From Nansenia antarctica (Eukaryota > Chordata > Actinopteri > Argentiniformes > Microstomatidae), in contig OZ022339.1 in the NCBI GenBank assembly GCA_963989245.1, forward strand, positions 89,369,258 through 89,433,257: a stretch of 64,000 nucleotides of DNA, written 5' to 3'. Positions 48,501 to 53,345 of the stretch are shown here, in pieces. Below the pieces are notes generated by a model that was not told the origin of the DNA, did not search any database, and saw only the letters and a list, made by a program, of their open reading frames with translations. The position numbers and the translations under genes were made by a program. Numbering within the stretch: position 1 is the stretch's first letter; the number at the start of each line of letters is the position of its first letter.

Positions 48501-48930
48501 CTGCAACCTCACGCAGATCGGAGGCTTGATAGACTCCAAGGGCTACGGTGTGGGGACTCCCATAGGTAAGATGGTCCCTACGAACACAGACATGAATGTA
48601 AGTGCAGTCCATTTACCATCTACATTCCCTCTGTGTCCAGGTTCCCCCTACAGAGACAAGGTGACCATCGCCATCCTGCAGCTGCAGGAGGAAGGGAAGC
48701 TGCACATGATGAAGGAGAAGTGGTGGCGAGGGAACGGCTGTCCTGAGGAGGACAGCAAGGAGGCCAGCGCCCTGGGCGTGGAGAACATCGGAGGCATCTT
48801 CATCGTGCTGGCGGCCGGCCTGGTCCTCTCTGTGTTCGTAGCGATCGGAGAGTTCATCTACAAATCCAGAAAGAACTTGGACATCGAGGAGGTGAGCGTG
48901 GGGCAGTGTGAGTGGCACCACAAGTATTGA
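15844..48930 (+). CDS. grik1: Glutamate ionotropic receptor, kainate type 1 (GluK1), whole gene span
   Basis: Kainate-type glutamate-gated cation channel subunit of the neuronal plasma membrane. I rebuilt 14 core coding exons plus one cassette exon, all in phase: 15844-15928, 32522-32689, 33442-33699, 34349-34584, 36231-36404, 40549-40692, 41059-41166, (41422-41463), 42373-42486, 42831-43034, 43831-44054, 46232-46350, 46856-47073, 48340-48565 and 48641-48891 or -48930. This gives 857 codons to the usual C-terminal splice point (843 without the cassette), or 869 residues if the last exon reads through. Order: signal peptide, amino-terminal domain (exons 1-8), S1 ligand-binding lobe (8-10), M1, pore loop with unedited Gln at the Q/R site, M3 [15 protein letters not shown], S2 lobe, M4. 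Identity to mammalian GluK1 is very high by eye. Convergent with bach1, downstream of the claudins. The a/b paralogue is unresolved. Confidence 0.95.
16981..17030. repeat. C-rich tract
   Basis: CCCCCCACCCCCC repeats; the complementary strand is G-quadruplex-prone. In grik1 intron 1. Confidence 0.85.
17375..17515 (+). repeat. Short minisatellite (GTGTGTTTAGCATGTTGTTG type)
   Basis: About five imperfect copies of a GTGT...TTTAGCATGTTGT unit in grik1 intron 1. Unit length alternates through loss of the TCCTGTGTGTT part. Confidence 0.8.
17628..17925 (+). mobile_element. L2-like LINE 3' end
   Basis: Encodes KKRFGEAAFSFYAPDCVSLP and FKSRLQPHLFNIAFK, a C-terminal LINE ORF2 motif. It is followed by GCACTTTGAGCTGCAACGTT and AAAGCGCTATACAAATAAAG, and ends in (TTA)n. 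The same 3' UTR occurs inverted at 44205-44440. Confidence 0.8.
17975..20697 (+). repeat. 32-bp minisatellite, about 85 copies
   Basis: Unit CAGGATGTCAGTATACGTAC plus CAGTTTGGGTAG; period 32 bp confirmed by coordinates. Variants lack part of the TTTGGGTA segment. The core GTATACGTAC holds the palindromes GTATAC and TACGTA. It lies in grik1 intron 1, and the open frames in it are repeat artefacts. Confidence 0.97.
20770..20912 (+). repeat. G-rich tract
   Basis: Repeated G runs of 4-13 (for example GGTGGGGGGGCGGGGGGCGG); strong G-quadruplex potential in grik1 intron 1. Confidence 0.85.
21070..21200. repeat. Dispersed repeat pair, copy 1
   Basis: TGGACCCAGGTGTAGAGCAG followed by AACAGAGGAGACGAGATGCA and AATAAAGGCACTCTTTATTT. 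A diverged copy lies at 31192-31330. Family not identified. Confidence 0.6.
21478..25574 (+). repeat. GTAAGT-rich minisatellite, part 1
   Basis: Units of GTGTAAGTGTGTAAGTGG plus TTGGTGGGTGGT, with a frequent GAGTGGT variant; period about 30 bp with 8- or 11-nt length variants. The minus strand is open for about 1400 codons (THHPPTTYTL repeats) only because the unit lacks stops. It resumes at 26241 after a transposon insertion. Located in grik1 intron 1, sense to the gene. Confidence 0.97.
25583..26232. mobile_element. hAT-type element with perfect 8-bp target duplication
   Basis: Inverted ends TAGGGGTGTAACGGATCAC and GTGATCCGTTACACCCCTA, flanked on both sides by GTGTACAT (25575-25582 and 26233-26240). 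It is 650 bp, non-autonomous, with no transposase frame. The interior holds repeated GATCCG motifs and a nested retroposon tail (25690-25790). The 8-bp duplication and GGGGTGTAAC termini fit hAT. Confidence 0.9.
26241..27868 (+). repeat. GTAAGT-rich minisatellite, part 2
   Basis: Continuation of the array at 21478-25574, same units and same strand. It ends abruptly at GTGTGTAAGTTCTCCTG. Confidence 0.97.
27985..28560 (+). mobile_element. tRNA-derived SINE with amplified head
   Basis: About 12 tandem copies of a 31-32-nt unit (GGTGGTCCAGTGGTCTAGCA plus CCATGGCCTG) lead into a single body: CCGCGGTCTACAGTGCACAC, B-box-like GGGTTAGAATCCGG, and a 3' end GAGTGGGACTGCCCCACTC followed by A-rich sequence. 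A minus-strand copy at 49005-49300 has four head units, so head amplification recurs in the family. Confidence 0.75.
28745..28875 (+). repeat. TTGTATTGTGTATTGTA minisatellite
   Basis: Tandem ATTGTGT/ATTGTAT pentamer-like units in grik1 intron 1. Confidence 0.9.
28880..29210. other. Intron 1 sequence without recognised features
   Basis: AT-rich; nothing recognised. Confidence 0.35.
29213..29335. repeat. (TG)n microsatellite
   Basis: About 60 TG repeats with two point variants near the right end. Confidence 0.97.
29588..30239. mobile_element. TIR element with GC-rich 40-bp inverted ends
   Basis: Left GGGCTTTCACACCGGCAAAG then AACCGTGCCGGTTCGCG; right CGCGAACCGGCACGGTTC then TTTGCCGGTGTGAAAGCCC. 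TA flanks both ends (29586 and 30240). 652 bp with no transposase. It is non-autonomous, of Tc1/mariner or Harbinger-like type judged by the TA duplication. Confidence 0.85.
30445..30540. repeat. (CA)n microsatellite
   Basis: CA run with CACG interruptions at its left end. Confidence 0.97.
30560..30790 (+). repeat. 32-bp minisatellite, 7 copies
   Basis: Unit GGCCTGTGTGTGAGTGATGG plus AGAGACAGACAA; near identical copies. Confidence 0.95.
31192..31330. repeat. Dispersed repeat pair, copy 2
   Basis: TTGGACCCAGGTGCAAAGCA and AACATAGGAGACGGGATGCA, matching the segment at 21090 with the same AATAAAGGTACTCTTTAATT part. Confidence 0.6.
31376..31500. repeat. (CACACT)n microsatellite
   Basis: CA then CACTCA repeats. 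Confidence 0.95.
31590..31905. repeat. Degenerate dispersed repeat
   Basis: GTGTTTATTGCGAGCTTTCG matches a segment at 49465-49490. The GGTACGGTACGGGACGGTA region to the right looks like a transposon end. Identity of the family is uncertain. Confidence 0.4.
32522..32689 (+). CDS. grik1: grik1 exon 2 (amino-terminal domain)
   Basis: Acceptor CGTTACAG, donor GAGGTAAGG. Encodes GGIFETLENEPISVEELAFK through TYDIQRINLYDSFEASRR, very close to mammalian GluK1. Phase 1 in and out. Confidence 0.95.
32819..33051. mobile_element. MITE family M1, copy 3 (inverted)
   Basis: Left CGTGACGTTAGAATTATAAG and right CCTTATCATTCTAAGCTCAC. The interior is the reverse complement of the copies at 3910 and 8396. This copy shows the TIR starts CGTGA and lies 130 nt after exon 2 of grik1. 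Confidence 0.85.
33442..33699 (+). CDS. grik1: grik1 exon 3 (amino-terminal domain)
   Basis: Acceptor CGCCCCTAG, donor CTGGTGGGT. Encodes ACDQLALGVGAVFGPSHSSS, ICNALEVPHIQTRWKHPSVD, ISRAVLDIVQFYKWKTVTVV and YEDATG. GC-rich third positions contrast with the AT-rich intron. Confidence 0.95.
34190..34340 (+). mobile_element. LINE/SINE 3' tail abutting grik1 exon 4
   Basis: AAAGCACTTTGTGACCCTTG, then GGTGCTGTACAAATACATTT and (TACT)n, a typical fish LINE 3' end. The tail lies about 15-25 nt before the exon 4 acceptor and supplies much of its pyrimidine tract. Confidence 0.6.
34349..34584 (+). CDS. grik1: grik1 exon 4 (amino-terminal domain)
   Basis: Acceptor TTTATTCAAG, donor GCTGGTAAGC. Encodes GLIRLQELIKAPSRYSIKIK, KKGKEFYVIFDCSH and GMMTEYYHYFFTTL. 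236 nt uninterrupted, ending in phase 0. Confidence 0.95.
35320..35705 (+). mobile_element. Solo-LTR-like fragment
   Basis: Has a TATA-like GTATATAAGGGCTGAGCTC, a poly(A) signal AATAAAAGGC and a distal U5-like part TCAATATTCAATATCAATAG, ending ATCCACTACACA. An inverted partial copy lies at 46600-46765. No internal retroviral or gag/pol sequence is next to it. The left boundary is uncertain. Confidence 0.5.
35706..36020. other. Intron 4 sequence without recognised features
   Basis: AT-rich; nothing recognised. Confidence 0.35.
36025..36180 (-). repeat. SINE-like segment (V-SINE type), inverted
   Basis: GGCATTTAGCAGACGCCTTA and TTCCAAAGCGACTT, then GTGAATCATCAATCCACCAG. Reverse-complement relative of 575-735. 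Ends 50 nt before the exon 5 acceptor of grik1. Confidence 0.65.
36231..36404 (+). CDS. grik1: grik1 exon 5 (amino-terminal domain)
   Basis: Acceptor TTCTTACAG. Encodes DLFALDLEPYRYSGVNMTGF, RLLNIDSP and ETGMMEGMMT. The donor is the weak-looking GTCAGT (ACC|GTCAGT), and read-through would stop at once (VS-stop). 58 codons, phase 0. The donor is repeated three more times downstream. Confidence 0.93.
36401..36662 (+). repeat. 71-bp minisatellite carrying the exon 5 donor
   Basis: Four units starting at 36401, 36472, 36543 and 36614 (period exactly 71). Each holds GCATGATGACCGTCAGTTAG, the end of exon 5 with its 5' splice site, followed by CTTTAACCTTTAACCTTTCA. The first unit is the real exon end. 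Confidence 0.95.
36662..36775 (-). repeat. SINE-like fragment, inverted
   Basis: GTGAATCATCAATCCACCAG, GGAAGAGTAACCTAGCTCAG and GCCAGGGGCCATGGCAGTC, ending in an A run. Same family as 36025 and 40750. Confidence 0.65.
36805..37305 (+). mobile_element. Minisatellite-carrying TIR element S1, copy 1
   Basis: Left end TAATGTTTTGGTCCTCATGT then TGATCTGACTTTTCTTTCG. Interior: CAACTAACACAGCTTGTTTT and about 8 copies of a 33-bp unit (AACAATGTAAAGTAGTGTTG plus TAGTTAACTAGGT), then GCAGTGGGGATTACTCACCC. Right end TTTCAAAAGAAAAGTCAGAA. Ends are inverted relatives. Lies in grik1 intron 5. Confidence 0.8.
37311..37438 (+). repeat. Exon 6 acceptor minisatellite, left part
   Basis: Five copies of GATGTGTTTCAGACTGAGGC plus AGCTGT (26 bp). 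Separated from the main array (40074-40548) by a LINE insertion. Confidence 0.93.
37440..37580 (+). repeat. (TTCAA)n tail of the LINE
   Basis: About 27 ATTCA repeats, the 3' tail of the minus-strand LINE to its right. Confidence 0.95.
37835..39403 (-). pseudogene. LINE reverse transcriptase domain
   Basis: Non-LTR reverse transcriptase: VEEVRAELKRLHPGKTAGPD, VPVPKTGRPAELNDYRPVAL, FFDFSSAFNTIQP, GAPQGTVLAPFLF, catalytic KYSDDTAIV and KTKELVIDFRR, then the thumb KYLGVHLDDKLDW. The RT part is open for about 430 codons; the N-terminal Pro-rich part is probably frameshifted. The domain order and sequence fit the CR1/Rex1-like fish LINEs. Confidence 0.9.
39404..40041 (-). pseudogene. LINE endonuclease C-terminus and linker
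   Basis: Encodes YVDCPTRENKTLDLLYANAK, PPLGRSDHNLVLLQPSYKP and NNKPWITCNI, then a stop. It resumes as DYKNKVERKLQHSNTREVWK in another frame. GRSDHN is the last conserved APE-endonuclease motif. Confidence 0.85.
40074..40548 (+). repeat. Exon 6 acceptor minisatellite, main array
   Basis: Eighteen TTTCAG|ACTGAGGCAGC units of 26-30 bp (variants ACTGAAGC, ACTGACTGAGGC, ACAGACTGAAGC). Each joins the last about 10 intron bases to the first about 12-16 bases of exon 6. The final TTTCAG at 40543-40548 is the real acceptor. Confidence 0.95.
40549..40692 (+). CDS. grik1: grik1 exon 6 (amino-terminal domain)
   Basis: Encodes TEAALMYDAVYMVAAASQRS, SQITVSSLQCHRHKPWRFGS and RFMNMFKE; donor AGAGGTGAGG. 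48 codons, phase 0 both ends. The start at 40549 is set by homology (MMT|TEAALMYDA), although more than 20 identical acceptors lie upstream. Confidence 0.93.
40750..40925 (-). repeat. SINE-like segment, inverted
   Basis: TCATTTAGCATTATTCCAAA, GTGAATCATCAATCCACCAG and GGCCAGGGGCCATGGGCAGT. Third inverted copy of the family in grik1 introns. Confidence 0.65.
41059..41166 (+). CDS. grik1: grik1 exon 7 (amino-terminal domain)
   Basis: Acceptor CCCATCAG, donor AAGGTTGAG. Encodes AQWNGLTGQIIVNKTDGLRK and EFDLDVISLKEDGMEK; 36 codons. Read-through would stop after VEF. Confidence 0.93.
41422..41463 (+). CDS. grik1: grik1 candidate cassette exon (14 codons)
   Basis: Between CTTTTTAAAAG and GTTTGT lies 42 nt encoding KIGGNNRLNKVWKK, phase 0 on both sides. 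Mammalian GRIK1 has a 45-nt alternative exon at this position ending KVWKK (the GluK1-1 insert), so this is its probable fish counterpart, one codon shorter. Inclusion is optional because both neighbours are phase 0. Confidence 0.75.
41579..41740. mobile_element. Palindromic MITE
   Basis: Left GGGGGTATTCCATCAACGTC then GCTAAAGGAGAATCCAGGC; right GCCTGGAGTTTCTTTTAGCG then ACGTTGATGAAATACCACCC. About 160 bp, nearly all inverted repeat, so the RNA would fold into a long hairpin. In grik1 intron after the cassette exon. Confidence 0.85.
41914..42221. mobile_element. MITE family M2, copy 1
   Basis: Ends TGGACCTATCGCTATGCCAC and GTGGCTTAGCGATAGGTCCA. 308 bp. The interior matches, inverted, the copy at 57849-58375 (for example TTACTTGCTGTGGTAAATCA). 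Confidence 0.9.
42373..42486 (+). CDS. grik1: grik1 exon 8 (ATD to LBD linker)
   Basis: Acceptor CCCTCAG, donor CTGGTAAGA. Encodes IGVWNSNTGLNLTDSNKDSS and NRTLIVTTIL, the start of the S1 ligand-binding lobe. 38 codons. Confidence 0.95.
42487..42830 (+). other. grik1 intron 8
   Basis: AT-rich; no repeat recognised. Confidence 0.5.
42831..43034 (+). CDS. grik1: grik1 exon 9 (ligand-binding lobe S1)
   Basis: Acceptor CTCTATAG, donor CACGTGAGT. Encodes ENPYVMYKKSDKPLYGNDRF, EGYCLDLLKELSNILGF and GAQNDKGEWNGMVRELIDH. 68 codons. Confidence 0.96.
43075..43362 (+). repeat. Interspersed repeat family A, copy 2
   Basis: AAATGGTAAATGGACTGCAC start and full body with CATTCACCCATTCACACACA, ending CTACCTCCTGAGACACAGCC. 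Begins about 40 nt after the grik1 exon 9 donor. Confidence 0.85.
43362..43785 (+). repeat. TACTGATGTTTACATTACTACC minisatellite with inserted retroposon tail
   Basis: About 12 imperfect 29-bp units (CTACTGATGTTTACATTACT plus ACCTTTATA). A LINE/SINE-like tail, AAGCGCATTGAGTTGCATCT with ATACAAATAAAATGTGATTT, interrupts it at 43638-43712. Confidence 0.88.
43831..44054 (+). CDS. grik1: grik1 exon 10 (S1 end and M1)
   Basis: Acceptor TGTGGCAG, donor CAGGTAAAC. Encodes VADLAVAPLTITYVREKVID; the Pro, Thr and Arg of PLTITYVR contact glutamate in this family. Then IWMYVLLACLGVSCVLFVIA as M1. Ends in phase 2. Confidence 0.96.
44205..44440 (-). mobile_element. L2-like LINE 3' end, inverted
   Basis: (ATA)n, then CTTTATTTGTATAGCGCTTT and TTTGCAGGAAAAGCG-type sequence in reverse. 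Same 3' end as the plus-strand copy at 17800-17925. Confidence 0.75.
44655..45795 (+). mobile_element. Minisatellite-carrying TIR element S1, copy 2
   Basis: TGATCTGACTTTTCTTTTGA left part, CAACTAACACAGCTTGTTTT, about 27 copies of the 33-bp unit, GCAGTGGGGATTACTCACCC and right part AAAGAAAAGTCAGAACATTT. In grik1 intron 10. Confidence 0.85.
45865..46197 (-). mobile_element. L2-like LINE 3' end, inverted
   Basis: Minus strand encodes TKLQTWGDRAFSAAAPSLWN and ALLNHIRQ before a frameshift; 3' part GCTTTTCTAGACACTCAAAG and (ATA)n. Ends about 35 nt before the exon 11 acceptor. Confidence 0.8.
46232..46350 (+). CDS. grik1: grik1 exon 11 (pore loop)
   Basis: Acceptor GTCTGCAG, donor CAAGGTGCC. Encodes FTPYEWYNPHPCNPDSDVVE and VWFGVGALMQQG. 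ALMQQG holds the Q/R site, genomically Gln (CAG at 46344-46346), which in vertebrate GluK1 can be A-to-I edited to Arg, lowering calcium permeability. Confidence 0.96.
46600..46765 (-). mobile_element. LTR-like fragment, inverted
   Basis: GTGTAGTGGATTTATTCTGG and TGATATTGAATATTGAACAC, the inverse of the distal part of 35320-35705, including CAGAATGTAGATACAGACTT. Confidence 0.6.
46856..47073 (+). CDS. grik1: grik1 exon 12 (M3 and S2 start)
   Basis: Acceptor GACATTCCAG, donor AAGGTAAAC. Encodes [36 protein letters not shown] and [20 protein letters not shown] is the iGluR gating motif. Ends RDGSTMTFFK. Confidence 0.97.
47086..47308 (+). repeat. Interspersed repeat family A, truncated copy 3
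   Basis: Starts ATTCCAAAGCGCTTTACAAC only 12 nt after the exon 12 donor, lacking the TTATATAGCGCC head. Ends at CACAGCTGCCCC. Confidence 0.85.
47540..47866 (-). repeat. tRNA-derived SINE, inverted
   Basis: The minus strand begins near 47866: GTGGCGTAGCGGTCTAAGCA (A-box-like), then GGACTGGGATCGAATCCCGG (B-box), then a GC-rich body. Not a tRNA gene: the body continues and no intact cloverleaf is evident. Confidence 0.65.
47867..48339 (+). other. grik1 intron 12, right part
   Basis: AT-rich; no recognised repeat or coding signal. Confidence 0.4.
48340..48565 (+). CDS. grik1: grik1 exon 13 (ligand-binding lobe S2)
   Basis: Acceptor CTTCTCCAG, donor ATAGGTAAG. Encodes KSKISTYEKMWAFMSSRKNT, EGIQRVLTTDYALLMESTSI and NCNLTQIGGLIDSKGYGVGT. 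The Glu of LLMEST is the agonist-amine contact in the family. Confidence 0.97.
48596..48622 (-). repeat. Family A terminal piece inside a 75-nt intron
   Basis: ATGTAAGTGCAGTCCATTTA followed by CCAT is the inverted terminus of repeat family A. It makes up a third of grik1 intron 13 (48566-48640) and ends about 18 nt before the acceptor. Confidence 0.7.
48641..48930 (+). CDS. grik1: grik1 exon 14 (S2 end, M4, C-terminus)
   Basis: Acceptor CTGTGTCCAG. Encodes GSPYRDKVTIAILQLQEEGK, LHMMKEKWWRGNGCPEEDSK, M4 GIFIVLAAGLVLSVFVAIGE and FIYKSRKNLDIEE. Mammalian GRIK1 splices after DIE(Q), and here GAG|GTGAGC at 48891 offers the same donor. Read-through adds VSVGQCEWHHKY and stops at 48928-48930. No mammal-like C-terminal exon (for example ending ETVA) was found before bach1. 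Confidence 0.93.
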
Positions 48931-49004
48931 CACTTGGTGGGAGGAGGCTGTGGGAGGACCACGACTGTTACGGACCTCGTACACAGTTGCTTTTTTATGA
49001 TTGT

Positions 49005-49300
49005 TATTTTTTCTGAGTGGGGCAGTCCCACATTTTTCATTCTACTGGACAGATACAGTGAAGACAGACAGGAAAGTAAGGAGAAGAAGGGAGAGAGAGA
49101 GGGCATGTCAGCAGGGCATGGGCCGGATTCTAACCCATGCCGACATTGGCATATGTGTGCACTGTAGACCGCGGTGCTAGACCACTGGACCACCCTAGGC
49201 CATGGTGCTAGACCACTGGACCACCCCAGGCCATGGTACTGGTGCTAGACCACTGGACCACCCCAGACCATGGTGCTAGACCACTGGACCACTCCAGGAC
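49005..49300 (-). mobile_element. tRNA-derived SINE with amplified head, inverted
   Basis: Reverse-strand copy of the family at 27985: GAGTGGGGCAGTCCCAC, CCGGATTCTAACCC, then four GTGCTAGACCACTGGACCAC units. Confidence 0.75.
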
Positions 49301-49439
49301 ACACAGTTGCTTTTTATGATTGTTGTTTTAAAAAAAGTGAAAATACCACCGCTCATCTGTGATCAGACTTTGCTGAGGTGCTGGAACTATTGATACTGAA
49401 GTATCTTGGAGTATCAGTAGAGTACAAAATAACAGCATC

Positions 49440-49515
49440 TGAACACTCAAACACTGTGCAAAACAACGTTGTTTATTGCGAGCTTTCGGTCATAGACCTT
49501 CTTCAGGCGTAAGTG
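49440..49515. repeat. Degenerate dispersed repeat
   Basis: GTTTATTGCGAGCTTTCGGT, then AGACCTTCTTCAGGCG, matches 31650. GAAGAAGGTC...CGAAAGCTCG is reminiscent of retroelement ends, but the family is not assigned. Confidence 0.45.
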
Positions 49516-49519
49516 ATTG

Positions 49520-50328
49520 TTGTTTTCAAAAGACGACGCTTCCATCAGGCCAACAGAGACACGTTAAACACACGTTTGAATGTGAAGAACCGCAGAGCCA
49601 CAATCATCCACATGACTTCATCGTAGAGTAGTTGTTTTATGTAGTTTTGATTTAGGGAAACGTTTATTCTTTTGGAATTGCAACGATACGATTTATTATA
49701 TTATCTTATTTATGATGAGAGACAGTTGTTTGGCTTTTGAAAACGTACCACTTCACTGTCTTAAAGCCTTGCTGTTTTTCACAATCAAATTTTGTAACAA
49801 TGTTTTGTGGGAAATTGTGTTTTTCTTGTCATGCTATGGATAAGTGATGTTAGCGATATCACTAATACACATTCTTTAATAGTGTGTTGACTGTTGACTA
49901 CAATTAACAAGGACTATATACTGTTTCTTTTTGCAATTTGCAGATATACATCCAGGTATTTGTACAGCATAACAGTGCTGCTTCTTTTGCATGCATTCAT
50001 GTATATGAAATCATCTTTTAATGAGTTAATGCACATGAGAGGTTTTTCAATTGTTTATGGAGGAGAGGTCCCTCAAGGTTTGGTTTGTTCAGTTGCTTTT
50101 CATTGTGTAAACTTCTTTTTTTTGCTTTTGTATTATTTGACGTTCATAACAATGCATGTAAAAGTGGTGTCATGTTGCCATGGTTTCTGAATGACTAAAG
50201 TTAGTGTGAACATTACTTCCTTTGCCTCATTCTTGTCTTCAGTGATTCTGTTTATGTTTGTTTATGTTTTCATCTCTGTTGTGGTTCAGCATGGGGCTTT
50301 TGTGTTTTTAATGGATGGAAATCCAGTT

Positions 50329-50330
<2 letters not shown>
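49520..50330. other. Gene-free, possibly grik1 3'UTR
   Basis: AT-rich, without recognised repeat or conserved coding signal. It could include grik1 3'UTR if exon 14 reads through. Confidence 0.35.
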
Positions 50331-50374
<44 letters not shown>

Positions 50375-50392
50375 AGAGACACACACACACTT
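50331..50392. repeat. (CA)n microsatellite
   Basis: CA run with a GAGAGAGA interruption. Confidence 0.95.
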
Positions 50393-50469
50393 TTCATTCC
50401 AACTCAGGAATTTAGCGGTTTGCAATCTCCTTCCAGAGAATCTGAAGTCATGTCTGAGGCCTTGTGATA

Positions 50470-50478
50470 TTATATATT

Positions 50479-50524
<46 letters not shown>

Positions 50525-50545
50525 ATTATTATTATTATATTATAT
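50470..50545. repeat. (TA)n/(TAT)n microsatellite
   Basis: TA run followed by TAT repeats. Confidence 0.95.
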
Positions 50546-50964
50546 TTATGTATTTCTGTAGTGCAGATGTTTCTGTGCTCTGTGATAGTTCCTCTTATGA
50601 TGATTGCGTTCCATAGTTTATGGCACCACAGAGATGTCAACCACAGAGACACTTGTACATCATGCTATCATTTTACTTTGCAGAATATTGCCACAATTGT
50701 CACAATTCTGTCCCCTGCAAAACAAGCAGGTTAACATGTAGTCAACGTTGTTGTGGTTTAGGGCAGAACAAATCCGCTTGATTTCTAAAAAGTAAATAGA
50801 CATGTTTGAAGTGAGAATCCTTAAATAAAATGTTGAGTGACATGCTGTGAAGTTTTAACTTGATAACGTTGTAACATCATTATGTGTTACAGCAGTCAAA
50901 CAACACAGAGGCTATGGAAAGTCATCACACCCTTCACCTTTTACACATGTTGTTGTGTTTTAGT

Positions 50965-51415
50965 CTCAGGTCATGTTCTCACATGAAAGTCTGAATCAGG
51001 ACCCGGAGCAAGTGGATGAGTTTGCAATATTGTTGCATAAATGATTTCTCTGATTTGCGTTCTCACAGCCCTTTATGTGAACAAAGTAACATACGCAATC
51101 GAGGCAACAGACGTGGTAGTTGATTGGTCAGAAAAATAGAAAATTGCCCGTTCGTCCCGCTCTTATCCAGATCAACACGCATGCGCTGTTGTTTTCCTAT
51201 GGCAGCCTCAATGCGTCGTTTCTAACCGGAGCGAAACCACGATTTTCAAGCGGAGCATGCTTCGTTGTTTGCTCCGGGAGCGACTTCGAATGCGCATTCT
51301 CACAGCTCCAAACGACGCAGAGCAAAGCGAATTTTATCCTAAACTCCGATTCCAAGTGAAGCAAATGTTCTAGTGAGAACACACCCTAAATGTTCTAGTG
51401 AGAACACACCCTGAG
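50965..51415. mobile_element. TIR element T1, copy 1
   Basis: Left CTCAGGTCATGTTCTCACAT; right CTAGTGAGAACACACCCTGA, inverted relatives. The interior (TTGATTGGTCAGAAAAATAG, CGCATGCGCTGTTGTTTTCC) is repeated inverted at 57010-57350. Confidence 0.8.
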
Positions 51416-52060
51416 ACAGTATGAACAGCATTACAGGATGTGTGAAGGTAATCTACCCACCCACCAGCTGCTAGTTCATCTGCTAGTTAATCTACTAGTT
51501 AATCTGCTAGTTAATCTCTGGTTGATCCCTGGTAGGTCTGACTGTGGCAGGGCAGGGTGCAGCCAGCCCTACCCCTAGCTGGGGTCTGCATGCTCTCTAG
51601 TCTCCCTCATTTCGCAGGGAGATTACGGTATTATGGCCTTCATTCTGTAATCCCGTCAATGGGATACAGTACAGCTCCCCTTCCCTGTGCATTACCCCGT
51701 AACATTAAGTCTGCTGTGTAATCGGTCAGGATCTCTGGACAGTAGGTCACACTTCCACTGTGTTGCAGCAGGACATCAGGATCAAACTCACCCATGAAGA
51801 GAAGAGACACTCCTCACTTGGACCCTGTCCCCTTCCTTGTCCCCTTGAGTGTTGTCATGGAGACATGGAGCCTGAAGGGCATTAGAAATTTTTTGAGTAC
51901 TCAAGTAAAGAAAGAAAAAAGATACATTGCATCTATAACACTTAGGTTTAGAGGGAAGTCTGTATCCAGTAGATAGACAAAGCAGAGATGAGAGGAGAAA
52001 TGCTTTGCATTTCAGCAATCAGCCATGGGAGTCTATCCAACATGTATTCATAGAACAAAT
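51416..52060. other. Gene-free stretch
   Basis: Short CTAGTTAATCTGCTAGTTAA repeats at 51480-51515; otherwise nothing recognised. Confidence 0.35.
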
Positions 52061-52063
52061 GTG

Positions 52064-53345
52064 ACGCGTGAGGGATCTGATGTAATGATCAGACTTTTCT
52101 TTGGAAAAGTGTGAATACATTTCCACGTTGTTGAAAATCAACGACACGTCGCTAGTCAACTAACACAGCTTGTTTTGTGAGCCTGCTAACAATGTAAAGT
52201 AGTGTTGTAGTTAACTAGGTAACAATGTAAAGTTGTGTTGTAGTTAACTAGGTAACAATGTAAAGTAGTGTTGTAGTTAACTAGGTAACAATGTAAAGTA
52301 GTGTTGTAGTTAACTAGGTAACAATGTAAAGTAGTGTTCTAGTTAACTAGGTAACAATGTAAAGTAGTGTTGTAGTTAACTACTAGGTAACAATGTAAAG
52401 TAGTGTTGTAGTTAACTAGGTAACAATGTAAAGTAGTGTTGTAGTTAACTAGGTAACAATGTAAAGGAGTGTTGTAGTTAACTAGGTAACAGTGTAAAGT
52501 AGTGTTGTAGTTAACTAGGTAACAATGTAAAGTAGTGTTGTAGTTAACTAGGTAACAATGTAAAGTAGTGTTGTAGTTAACTAGGTAACAATGTAAAGTA
52601 GTGTTGTAGTTAACTAGGTAACAATGTAAAGTAGTGTTGTAGTTAACTAGGTAACAATGTAAAGTAGTGTTGTAGTTAACTAGGTAACAATGTAAAGTAG
52701 TGTTGTAGTTAACTAGGTAACAATGTAAAGTAGTGTTGTAGTTAACTAGGTAACAATGTAAAGTAGTGTTCTAGTTAACTAGGTAACAATGTAAAGTAGT
52801 GTTATAGTTAACTAGGTAACAATGTAAAGTAGTGTTGTAGTTAACTAGGTAACCATGTAAAGTAGTGTTCTAGTTAACTAGGTAACAATGTAAAGTAGTG
52901 TTCTAGTTAACTAGGTAACAATGTAAAGTAGTGTTGTAGTTAACTAGGTAACAGTGTAAAGTAGTGTTCTAGTTAACTAGGTAACAATGTAAAGTAGTGT
53001 TGTAGTTAACTAGGTAACAATGTAAAGTAGTGTTGTAGTTAACTAGGTAACAATGTAAAGTAGTGTTCTAGTTAACTAGGTAACAATGTAAAGTAGTGTT
53101 GTAGTTAACTAGGTAACAATGTAAAGTAGTGTTGTAGTTAACTAGGTAACAATGTAAAGTAGTGTTGTAGTTAACTAGGTAACAATGTAAAGTAGTGTTG
53201 TAGTTAACTAGGTAACAATGTAAAGTAGTGTTATAGTTAACAATGTAAAGTAGTGTTATAGTTAACTAGGTAGCAGTGGGGGTTACTCACCCAATCCATT
53301 GCGTTGTTGCAGAATTTTGGCTTGACTAGCGAGTTTGTGGTGTGA
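52064..53345 (+). mobile_element. Minisatellite-carrying TIR element S1, copy 3
   Basis: AATGATCAGACTTTTCTTTG left part, CAACTAACACAGCTTGTTTT, about 32 copies of the 33-bp unit (period confirmed, 52221 to 52254), then GCAGTGGGGGTTACTCACCC. The right TIR is truncated. Confidence 0.85.
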
